Source: Bog-756 sp035534835 (GTDB lineage Bacteria > Actinomycetota > Acidimicrobiia > Acidimicrobiales > RAAP-2). From it: 12,935 bases of DNA. Positions 6,964 to 12,935 of this stretch are shown piece after piece; the stretch's first letter is position 1, and each line of letters starts with the position of its first letter. The notes beneath the pieces are model-generated. The model saw nothing but the letters and a program-made list of their open reading frames with translations, had not been told where the DNA came from and searched no databases. A program made the position numbers and the translations under genes. The stretch lies in NCBI GenBank assembly GCA_035534835.1, contig DATLRE010000116.1:1-12935 (forward strand), in the 5' to 3' direction.

Positions 6964-8979
6964 ATGAACCCCGGCCTGTCCGTGTGCTGCAGGACCGACG
7001 GCCCCGCGGCGCGGGTCGTGGCCGTGCTCGAGCAGCTGCGCGACGTGGCCGACGAGATCGTGGTCGCCGCCGACTCCCGTTTAGGGGACGCCGACGTCGC
7101 CCAGCTCGACGCCGTGGCCGACCGGCTCGTCCGCTTCGAGTACGCGCCTCCGATGGAGCGGTCGCTCGCCTGGCTCCACTCGCTGTGCTCGCACGGATGG
7201 ATCCTGCACATCGACGGCGACGAGGTCGCGAGCCGCTCGCTGATCGAGGCCCTGCCCGGCCTGGTCGCGGCACCCGACGTGCTCCAGTACCACCTCCCGC
7301 TCCGTTGGCTCTTCCCCGACGGGGGGCACTGGCTCGACGGGCGCCCCTGGTGGCCCGACTTCCAGCCCCGTCTCGTGCGCAACGATCCCGCCGTCCTGCG
7401 CTTCGGTGGCCCGCCCCACTCCCCGGTCGTGCCCACCCCGGCGAGGCGGTTCGTCGACCTTCCCCTCTACCACCTCGACTGCGTGGTGACGACGACCGAG
7501 CAGCGCCGGGCGAAGGCGGCCGCCTCCGAGGCCCGGGAGCCCCGGACGACGGTGGGATCCGCCGACGCCAGGTTCCTCCCCGAGGAGCATGCCGAGCGAC
7601 CTCCCGCGCCGGTGCCCCCCGAGGACCGGGAGGCCATCGACCAGGTGCTGCGGGCCACTCCGAGGCGCGTGACCCGGGTCGTCACCGCGCCGTACGTCGG
7701 GCGCACCGCGATCGACCGGTTCTGGAACCGCCGACTCCCGGCCGGCGAGGAGTACCGGGCCTCGATCGCCTGTTGGGAGGCGGACGTGCGCGTCGAGGCC
7801 GGCGTGGAGCGCACGGTGTACTTCCAGGTGGAGAACCTCGGAGACTTCCCGTGGTACGACCTCCCCGCCGACGTCCGCCTCACCTGCCGCTGGTGGCGCG
7901 ACGGCGGGTTGGTGGCCGGGTACGGCCCGGGATCGCCCCTCCCGGCGACGATCGATCCCGGCCGGTCGGCGATCGTGCCCCTGGACGTGACGGGTCCCGC
8001 GACCGGTGGACCCCACGTCCTGGAGATCGATCTGGTGCACGGCGGTGTGCGCTGGTTCGGTGCCCCCTGCCGGTTGCAGGTGGACGTCGACGGCATGCCG
8101 TCCGAGGAGCGGTCGGCGGCGTTGAGGCACCGGCCGGCCGAGGCGGAGCACGACGTCGCCCAGGCGGCGTCGGCGGTGACCTCGCTCGAGGGAGAACTGG
8201 CCGAGGCGGACGGACGGGCCCGGCGGCTCGAGGAGGAACTCGCCGCATTCGGCGCCCGCCGTTCCGTCCGCGCCGCGGTCGCGGTCGCCGACGCCGCCCA
8301 CGGAGCCCGGGCACGGGCACGGGCGCGGGTGCTGGCCCGGGCACGGGCGCGGGGAGCGAAGGCGGCCCCCGCCTCCTTGGATGCCGACCCCCGCCCGACC
8401 TCCGGCGGCCAGGAGCGCACCACCGGCAACACCGCCAAGTGGCAGTCCCTGTACGCCGGCGTCGAGTCCCCCCGGGCGTACGACGACAGCGTCACCTACC
8501 GGCTCGGGGCCGAGTTCCTGTCCGGGTGCGAGACGGTCGAGGACTGGGGATGCGGCCTGGGGTGGATGCGCAACTTCGTGCCCGCCGACCGCTACATCGG
8601 CGTCGACGGTTCCTACAGCCGCTTCGCCGACCGGCTCGTCGACCTCGAGACGTACACCAGCAACGCCCCGGGGATCTTCATGCGGCACATCCTCGAGCAC
8701 AACTACGGCTGGGAGCGGATCCTGCAGAACGCGCTCGCCTCGTTCGGTGAGCGGTTCGTGCTCGTCACGTTCACCCCCTACGGCGAGACCACCCGGGAGA
8801 TCGCCTTCCACGACGACCCGGGGGTCCCCGACATCTCGTTCGCCAAGGACGACCTCACCCGGCACTTCGCCGGCCTGACGTGGCGTGACGAGACCCACGC
8901 CACGGACACCCAGTACGGCACGGAGACGATCTACTTCATCGAACGACCCCCGCGGTCGGCCTCCGGCCGACATCCGTGA
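6964..8979 (+). CDS. Fusion protein: GT2-like glycosyltransferase, beta-sandwich, coiled coil and class I methyltransferase
   Basis: A 671-residue cytoplasmic protein (no signal peptide or membrane segment). Residues 1 to about 175 resemble family 2 glycosyltransferases: SVCCRTDG near the start, VADEIVVAADS, and the metal/nucleotide-sugar motif ILHIDGDE (D84, D86). About 245-380 form an all-beta module (VYFQVENLGDFPW, a double-Trp RWW strand, LPATIDPG, VRWFG) of the sort attached to bacterial glycan-modifying enzymes. About 390-430 is coiled coil (SLEGELAEADGRARRLEEEL), then a basic Arg-Ala linker (about 448-466). From about 483 comes a SAM-dependent methyltransferase with motif I EDWGCGLGW (D527-W534), IGVDGSYSR, and FMRHILEHN. 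ATG 6964 has GGAG 6 nt upstream. It most likely builds and O-methylates a surface glycan or glycolipid, but donor and acceptor are unknown. Codon 40 (7081-7083) is TTA, the only TTA I found in the window. No other glycan gene is beside it. Confidence 0.75.
   Translation: MNPGLSVCCRTDGPAARVVAVLEQLRDVADEIVVAADSRLGDADVAQLDAVADRLVRFEYAPPMERSLAWLHSLCSHGWILHIDGDEVASRSLIEALPGLVAAPDVLQYHLPLRWLFPDGGHWLDGRPWWPDFQPRLVRNDPAVLRFGGPPHSPVVPTPARRFVDLPLYHLDCVVTTTEQRRAKAAASEAREPRTTVGSADARFLPEEHAERPPAPVPPEDREAIDQVLRATPRRVTRVVTAPYVGRTAIDRFWNRRLPAGEEYRASIACWEADVRVEAGVERTVYFQVENLGDFPWYDLPADVRLTCRWWRDGGLVAGYGPGSPLPATIDPGRSAIVPLDVTGPATGGPHVLEIDLVHGGVRWFGAPCRLQVDVDGMPSEERSAALRHRPAEAEHDVAQAASAVTSLEGELAEADGRARRLEEELAAFGARRSVRAAVAVADAAHGARARARARVLARARARGAKAAPASLDADPRPTSGGQERTTGNTAKWQSLYAGVESPRAYDDSVTYRLGAEFLSGCETVEDWGCGLGWMRNFVPADRYIGVDGSYSRFADRLVDLETYTSNAPGIFMRHILEHNYGWERILQNALASFGERFVLVTFTPYGETTREIAFHDDPGVPDISFAKDDLTRHFAGLTWRDETHATDTQYGTETIYFIERPPRSASGRHP
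8305..8353 (+). repeat. GGGCAC/GGGCGC hexamer repeat inside the fusion gene
   Basis: GCCCGGGCACGGGCACGGGC at 8305 continues to 8329 and recurs in shortened form at 8335-8353, offset by 30 bp. It encodes the ARARARARVLARARARG stretch. The hexamer is a multiple of three, so slippage would lengthen or shorten the linker without a frameshift. Confidence 0.6.
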
Positions 8980-9024
8980 GTCCGGCGCGTCGCACCGGAC
9001 GCCGCGCCCTGCGCCACACCGGAG

Positions 9025-9054
9025 GCGACCTTCCCTCGACCCCTGCGCTATCGT
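9025..9054 (+). promoter_or_regulatory. Promoter of the DUF35-ltp4-ltp3 operon
   Basis: The -35-like GCGACC (9025-9030) and the -10-like TATCGT (9049-9054) are separated by 18 nt. The -35 shares its GCGAC with the acylase promoter. Transcription would start near 9061, with a leader of about 38 nt containing GAGAG at 9088-9092 before ATG 9099. I see no KstR-type operator. Confidence 0.45.
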
Positions 9055-9098
9055 GCGCGGGTTCGACTGCAACCACCGATGAGGACCGAGAGACTGAG

Positions 9099-10085
9099 AT
9101 GACCCGCTTCGTCGAAAGCACGATCACGTTCCCCTACAAACGGTCGCTCGGACCGGTGGTGGGCGCGTTCATGACGGCACTGACCGAACAGCGGATCCTC
9201 GGCATCCGCTGCGACGACCGCGTGATCGGTCCTCCCCTGGAGTGGGACCCCGCCACCGGTCGGGAGCTCCCGCACGAGTTCGTCGAGGTCGGCCCGGCGG
9301 CCACCGTGGAGTCGTGGACCTGGGTACCCACTCCGACGGAGCAGCACCCGCTCGACCATCCGTTCGCCTTCGCGTTCGTCCGGCTCGACGGCGCATCCAC
9401 ACCGCTCCTGCACGCGGTCGACGCCGGGACGCCGGAGGCCATGGCCGAGGGGATGCGGGTAGCCCCCCGCTGGAGGGGTGCACGGGTGGGACGCATCGAC
9501 GACATCCTCTGCTTCGCCCCCGGAGAGACCCCGACCACCGAGGGCGAGGACACCGGTGCATCCGCCGAACCGGTGACCCGCATGGACTACCTCGCCTCGA
9601 TCACCTACCGGAACCCGGTGCCCGAGGCCGCCGACCGGGCGATGGCGGCGTCCCGTGACCGTCGGCTCCTCGGCCTGCGCTGCCCGGTCTGCGACGAGGT
9701 GTACGCCGGCGGCAAGGGCTACTGCCCGATCGACTCGGTCGAGCTCGGCCCCGGGTGCGAGGTGGACCTGCCCCACACGGGCACGATCACCAACTTCGCC
9801 GTCGTCACCCCCGTCCAGTACCCGGGCCAGACCGAGACGGAGCCGTTCGTCCGGGTCTTCGTCCTGCTGGACGGCACCGACGTGATCATCCCCTACGCGG
9901 CGGTGTTCGAGCTGCCGGCCGACCAGGTCCGGGTGGGCCTGCGGGTCGACGCGGTGTGGGCGTCGCCTGCAGAGGAGGTCGACGATGCCGGCGGCATGGG
10001 TGGGAGCTGGGGCTCCCTGCTGGGTTGGATCCCCAACGGCGAGCCGGACGTCGAGGACCCCGATCTCGTGAACCGGATCTTCTGA
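9099..10085 (+). CDS. Tandem DUF35 OB-fold protein (zinc ribbon), Rv3521-like
   Basis: A 328-residue cytoplasmic protein made of two DUF35 units (rubredoxin-like zinc ribbon plus OB fold). Unit 1 is about 1-150: RILGIRCDDRVIGPP, where only one ribbon Cys remains, then VESWTWVPTP and FAFVRLDGASTPLLHAVD. Unit 2 is about 175-315: LRCPVCDEVYAGGKGYCPID, with C195, C198, C209 and Asp212 in the fourth metal position, then TGTITNFAVVTPV and VFVLLDGTDVIIPYAAVFEL. Such proteins partner thiolase-fold enzymes: ChsH2 with Ltp2 in cholesterol degradation, and the DUF35 subunit of archaeal acetoacetyl-CoA thiolase/HMG-CoA synthase complexes. Length, duplication and position before ltp4 and ltp3 match M. tuberculosis Rv3521. 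First gene of a coupled operon: its TGA overlaps the next ATG by one base. It probably binds acyl-CoA or scaffolds the complex and is unlikely to be catalytic alone. Confidence 0.85.
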   Translation: MTRFVESTITFPYKRSLGPVVGAFMTALTEQRILGIRCDDRVIGPPLEWDPATGRELPHEFVEVGPAATVESWTWVPTPTEQHPLDHPFAFAFVRLDGASTPLLHAVDAGTPEAMAEGMRVAPRWRGARVGRIDDILCFAPGETPTTEGEDTGASAEPVTRMDYLASITYRNPVPEAADRAMAASRDRRLLGLRCPVCDEVYAGGKGYCPIDSVELGPGCEVDLPHTGTITNFAVVTPVQYPGQTETEPFVRVFVLLDGTDVIIPYAAVFELPADQVRVGLRVDAVWASPAEEVDDAGGMGGSWGSLLGWIPNGEPDVEDPDLVNRIF

Positions 10086-11131
10086 TGGCGGAGACTCCCA
10101 CCGCGGGCACCTCCCCCCGCGACATCGCCGTGGTCGGATGGGCCCAGACCCCGATGGTCCGCCGCACCGACAAGTCGGAGACCCAACTCCTCCTGGACGT
10201 CATCACCGACGCCCTGACGCCGCTGGGGCTCACCCGGGCCGACGTGGACTTCACCTGCCTGGGGAGCTGCGACTACATCACCGGCCAGGCCTTCTCCTTC
10301 GTGTCGAACCTGGATGCCATCGGCGCGTGGCCGCCGAAGCGGGACTCGCACGTCGAGATGGACGGTGCCTGGGCCCTCTACGAGGCATGGCTGCGGCTGC
10401 ACGAGGGGGACATCGACATCGCCGTGGTCACCGGATCCGGCCGATCGTCGACGGGCGACCCCTCCCTGATCTATCCGATGGAGATGGACCCCTACTTCCT
10501 GGCCCCCCTCGGCGCCGATCCGCTCACGTTCGCCGCCCTCCAGGCCCGCGCCGTGATCGCCGCCGGGATCGCCGACGAGCGCTCGATGGCCGAGGTGGCC
10601 GTCCGGGCCCGGGGCACCGGGGACGTCGACGCCCTGCTGGCCGAGGACTTCCTCCGCCAGCCCCTCCGGCGCCACGACGTCCCGCCGATCACCGACGGCG
10701 CCGCGGCCATGGTGCTCGCCACCGGCGACCGGGCCCGCCAGCTGGTGGAGCGCCCGGCGTACGTCACCGGGTTCGACCACCGGACCGAGTGCCACAACCC
10801 GTCCTTCCGGGCCCTGGACGACTCGCCGTCGACCCGCATCGCGGCCGAGGCCGCCGGTCTCGGCGACGCCCCGGTCGAGGTGGCTGAACTCCAGGCCGCC
10901 TTCACGCACGAGGAGCTGCTGCTGCGGCGGGTGCTCGGACTGGGCGACGGCGTGTCCGTGAACCCGTCCGGTGGGGCCCTCCGCTCCAACCCGATCATGG
11001 CCACCGGACTGTGCCGGATCGGGTACGCGGCCGACCACATCTTCGGAGGCGGGAACCGAGCCCTGGCCCACGCCACGTCGGGCCCGTGCCTCCAACAGAA
11101 TCTCGTATGCATCCTGGAGGGCCGGTCGTGA
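10085..11131 (+). CDS. ltp4: Thiolase-fold lipid-transfer protein, Ltp4-like, lacking thiolase Cys and His
   Basis: 348 residues, thiolase fold (SCP2/lipid-transfer group), cytoplasmic. It begins with the strand IAVVGWAQTP. The nucleophile loop reads HVEMDGAWALYEA, with Gly94 where thiolases have the reactive Cys. The region that is GHP in thiolases reads SNPIMATG, with Asn302 replacing His. Its C-terminus (HATSGPCLQQNLVCILEG) is characteristic of mycobacterial Ltp4 (Rv3522, about 354 residues). It is therefore not a normal thiolase. In Rhodococcus rhodochrous, ltp3 and ltp4 are needed to degrade C24-branched sterol side chains, by inferred aldol-lyase chemistry on a side-chain CoA thioester. 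A similar role is inferred here. Start and stop overlap both neighbours (TGATG upstream, GTGA downstream), showing translational coupling and implying fixed stoichiometry. Confidence 0.82.
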   Translation: MAETPTAGTSPRDIAVVGWAQTPMVRRTDKSETQLLLDVITDALTPLGLTRADVDFTCLGSCDYITGQAFSFVSNLDAIGAWPPKRDSHVEMDGAWALYEAWLRLHEGDIDIAVVTGSGRSSTGDPSLIYPMEMDPYFLAPLGADPLTFAALQARAVIAAGIADERSMAEVAVRARGTGDVDALLAEDFLRQPLRRHDVPPITDGAAAMVLATGDRARQLVERPAYVTGFDHRTECHNPSFRALDDSPSTRIAAEAAGLGDAPVEVAELQAAFTHEELLLRRVLGLGDGVSVNPSGGALRSNPIMATGLCRIGYAADHIFGGGNRALAHATSGPCLQQNLVCILEGRS

Positions 11132-12294
11132 GCACGCCACCTGTTGCCGTCGTCGGCGTGGGCCAGACCCACCACAAGTCCCGGCGGCTCGACGTCTCCT
11201 TCGGCGGTCTCGTGCGCGAGGCGGTGTTCCGGGCCCTCGACGACGCCCACCTGACCCTCGCCGACATCGACGCCGTCGTCCTCGGCAAGGCCCCCGACCT
11301 CTTCGAGGGCGTGATGAAGCCCGAGCTCTACCTGTCCGACGCCCTCGGCGCGGTGGGCAAGCCGATGTTCCGGGTCCACACCGCGGGTTCGGTGGGGGGG
11401 ACGACCGCCATCGTGGCGGCGTCACACGTCCAGGCCGGCAAGCACCGGACGGTGCTCGCGGTCGCGTTCGAGAAGCAGTCCGAGGGCAACGCCCAGTTCG
11501 CCCTCGGCAGCGGAAAGGGAGCCTCGCTCGGAGCGGGCGGCGCCTTCGCACCGTTCATCCGCGCCTACATCCAGCGCAGCGGCGCGCCTGAGGACATCGG
11601 CTGGAAGGTCGCGGTCAAGGACCGGCTGAACGCCCTCAAGAACCCCTACGCCCACCTGAAGATCGAGGACATCTCGATCGAGAAGGTCAAGGCCTCACCG
11701 ATGATGTGGGAGCCGATCCGGTTCCTCGAGTCGTGCCCGTCCTCCGACGGGGCCTGCGCCATGGTGCTCACCGACGAAGCGGGCGGGAACGCTGCAGCGG
11801 CGGACGGGCGGCCGCCGGCCTGGGTCCTCGGCTCCTCGTCCCGGTCCGAGCCCCCGAGCTTCCCCGGCCGGGACCCGGTCCGCCCGGCCGCCGCCCTCCA
11901 GTGCGCCGCCGACGTCTACGCACTGGCCGGAATCACCGATCCGCGCCGCCAGATCGACACGGCCGAGCTGTACGTCCCCTTCTCCTGGCTGGAGCCCATC
12001 TGGCTCGAGGCGTTCGGCCTCGCCGAGGAGGGGGAGGGTTGGAAGCTGGTCGACGACGGCGTCACCGAGCTGGGAGGATCCCTCCCGATCAATGCCTCCG
12101 GCGGCGTGCTGTCGAGCAATCCGATCGGTGCCTCGGGCCTGCTCCGGTTCGCCGAGGCGGCCAACCAGGTACGGGGTGCGGCCGGCGAGCACCAGGTCGA
12201 CGGGGCGAAGGTGGCCCTCGGCATGGCCTACGGGGCGAACAACCAGTACTTCAGCACCTGGGCCGTCGGGAGCTCGCTCCACCCGTTCGACTGA
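11128..12294 (+). CDS. ltp3: Thiolase-fold lipid-transfer protein, Ltp3-like, lacking thiolase Cys and His
   Basis: 388 residues from GTG 11128, which overlaps the previous stop as GTGA and has GGAGGG (11116-11121) 6 nt upstream, a strong start. Thiolase fold: VAVVGVGQTHH at the start and VHTAGSVGGTTAIVAAS at the nucleophile loop, where Gly87 replaces Cys. Then FAPFIRAYIQRSGAP, FLESCPSSDGACAMVL, and near the end SGGVLSSNPIGASG, where Asn331 replaces the His of the GHP motif. The C-terminal YGANNQYFSTWAVG is typical of Ltp3 (Rv3523, about 394 residues). Loss of both residues rules out ordinary thiolysis; in the related Ltp2 retro-aldolase, tyrosines take over catalysis. It should pair with the Ltp4-like subunit and the OB-fold protein as an acyl-CoA side-chain lyase. 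This last gene of the operon converges on the ABC transporter gene 50 bp away. Confidence 0.85.
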   Translation: MSTPPVAVVGVGQTHHKSRRLDVSFGGLVREAVFRALDDAHLTLADIDAVVLGKAPDLFEGVMKPELYLSDALGAVGKPMFRVHTAGSVGGTTAIVAASHVQAGKHRTVLAVAFEKQSEGNAQFALGSGKGASLGAGGAFAPFIRAYIQRSGAPEDIGWKVAVKDRLNALKNPYAHLKIEDISIEKVKASPMMWEPIRFLESCPSSDGACAMVLTDEAGGNAAAADGRPPAWVLGSSSRSEPPSFPGRDPVRPAAALQCAADVYALAGITDPRRQIDTAELYVPFSWLEPIWLEAFGLAEEGEGWKLVDDGVTELGGSLPINASGGVLSSNPIGASGLLRFAEAANQVRGAAGEHQVDGAKVALGMAYGANNQYFSTWAVGSSLHPFD

Positions 12295-12310
12295 TCCCGG
12301 CGGAAGGCCT

Positions 12311-12345
12311 CGCGACTCGCGGCTCGCGACTCGCGGCTCGCGGCT
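12311..12345. repeat. Five tandem 7-mers CGCGRCT between convergent genes
   Basis: The units are CGCGACT, CGCGGCT, CGCGACT, CGCGGCT and CGCGGCT, so the 14-mer CGCGACTCGCGGCT occurs twice perfectly (12311-12324, 12325-12338). CGCGA-C-TCGCG is self-complementary, so the array can form short hairpins on either strand. Its last base is part of the TCA that is the minus-strand gene's stop codon. It may act as the shared 3' end of both genes. Confidence 0.7.
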
Positions 12346-12935
12346 CAGCGATTCGGCCCGGCACGTCCCGACGGCGGCCGAGGACTTGGGGACGCGGGCT
12401 CGCCGGTCACGACGACGCCGTCGTGCATCGTGATCTCGCGGTGAGCCACGTCCGCGACCTCGGCATCGTGGGTGACCATCACGACCGTCATCCCGTCGTC
12501 GTTCAGCCGGTGGAGGAGATCCAGGAACCGCTCGGTCGACACCGAGTCGAGGCTGCCGGTCGGCTCGTCGGCCAGGAGGATCCGGGGCCCGTTGGCCAGG
12601 GCCCGGGCGATGGCCACCCGCTGGCGCTCGCCGCCCGACAGCTCCGTCGGGAGCCGGTGCGCGCACTCCTCGAGGTCGACCGCCGCCAGGAGCTCGAGCG
12701 CCCGGGCCGTCCGCTCGGACGGCGACCGGTGCGTCCCGAACATCGGGAGCTCGACGTTGGCCGCCGCGGGCAGCTGGGGCAGCAGGTTGTGGAACTGGAA
12801 CACGAGTCCCACCTCGTTGCGCCGGTAGGCACTGAGGTCGCGGAGGTGGGCCAGGTCGTTCCCGGCCACCGTCACCGAACCCGACGAGGGGGTGTCGATC
12901 CCGGCCAGGAGGTGGAGGAGGGTGGACTTGCCGCA
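12345..12935 (-). CDS. ABC transporter ATP-binding protein, LolD/MacB type (5' end outside window)
   Basis: The last 196 residues of an ATPase that drives an FtsX/MacB-like permease in the cytoplasmic membrane. The window edge cuts inside Walker A: the visible part opens with CGKSTLLHLLAGID. Then come the Q-loop VGLVFQFHNLLPQL (Q47 of the visible part), signature LSGGERQRVAIARAL (99-113), Walker B RILLADEP (D123, E124), the D-loop GSLD, and the H-loop VTHD (H156). All ATPase motifs are intact. The phrase FQFHNLLPQLPAAANVELPM and the length place it with the lipoprotein-release/MacB-type importer-like exporters rather than drug half-transporters. The C-terminus ends in a disordered Pro/Ser/Arg tail (SPSPRPPSGRAGPNR). 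Its permease should lie just outside the window. Substrate cannot be told. Confidence 0.9.
   Translation of the reverse strand, partial: CGKSTLLHLLAGIDTPSSGSVTVAGNDLAHLRDLSAYRRNEVGLVFQFHNLLPQLPAAANVELPMFGTHRSPSERTARALELLAAVDLEECAHRLPTELSGGERQRVAIARALANGPRILLADEPTGSLDSVSTERFLDLLHRLNDDGMTVVMVTHDAEVADVAHREITMHDGVVVTGEPASPSPRPPSGRAGPNR

Noticed and set aside
8984..9008. Inverted repeat GGCGCG/CGCGCC after the fusion gene
   Set aside because: Only 6 bp with a 13-nt loop; expected by chance in DNA this GC-rich, so not called a terminator.
7081..9072. 663-codon minus-strand frame opposite the fusion gene
   Set aside because: Antisense shadow; no recognisable fold, and it would cover the promoter region of the downstream operon.
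9059..9079. tRNA T-loop-like GGGTTCGACT
   Set aside because: The flanking arms cannot form a 5-bp stem and there is no cloverleaf around it; it lies in the operon's leader.
9055..9098. KstR-type operator before the operon
   Set aside because: Only GGTT-(7 nt)-AACC is seen, the opposite orientation to the AAC..GTT core of KstR sites.
9893..11551. 552-codon minus-strand frame opposite the operon
   Set aside because: Antisense shadow across three real coupled genes; composition is Arg/Gly-rich with no motif.

Overview
The window is high-GC DNA (roughly 70% by eye), with codon third positions almost always G or C. It has the GTG/TGATG-coupled gene starts, TAnnnT-type -10 boxes and gene families of an actinobacterium. 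The last-but-one block matches, in gene order, sizes and diagnostic motifs, the Mycobacterium tuberculosis Rv3521-Rv3522(ltp4)-Rv3523(ltp3) trio, so a steroid- or lipid-degrading actinobacterial lineage is likely. A deep-branching group such as Acidimicrobiia is possible, but that is a guess.

Layout, left to right. (1) 1-135: the 3' end of an unidentified plus-strand gene. (2) 136-445: a gene-free stretch holding three back-to-back RNA hairpins (187-280) and a weak promoter. (3) 446-4051: a very large SARP-type regulator (winged helix, BTAD, STAND-like ATPase, TPR-like tail). (4) 4052-4344: a gene-free stretch with a perfect 34-bp palindrome, a smaller operator-like dyad, 12-bp-phased CCGG repeats, and a promoter so close to the next ATG that the mRNA is probably leaderless. 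(5) 4345-6801: a lipoprotein Ntn-hydrolase of the PvdQ/AhlM/aculeacin acylase group, with all four catalytic residues at the PvdQ beta-chain positions. (6) 6964-8979: an unusual single-chain fusion of a GT2-like glycosyltransferase, a beta-sandwich, a coiled coil with an Arg-Ala repeat linker, and a class I methyltransferase. It carries the only TTA codon I find in the window. (7) 9099-12294: a tight three-gene operon (tandem DUF35 OB-fold protein, ltp4-like and ltp3-like thiolase homologues). (8) 12345-12935, minus strand: the 3' part of an ABC transporter ATPase of the LolD/MacB type, convergent with the operon across a 7-bp tandem repeat.

Working together: the three operon proteins probably form an acyl-CoA-processing complex in which OB-fold subunits support thiolase-fold subunits that lack the thiolase Cys and His. 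Retro-aldol cleavage of a branched (sterol-like) side chain is the best precedent. The regulator and the acylase are adjacent and co-directional but separated by a strong terminator-like palindrome and a separate promoter. The regulator may control the acylase, which would deacylate an N-acyl homoserine lactone, lipopeptide or similar amide outside the membrane, but no direct evidence in the sequence fixes this. The most novel-looking single item is the glycosyltransferase-methyltransferase fusion. No mobile element, CRISPR array, tRNA or rRNA was seen.
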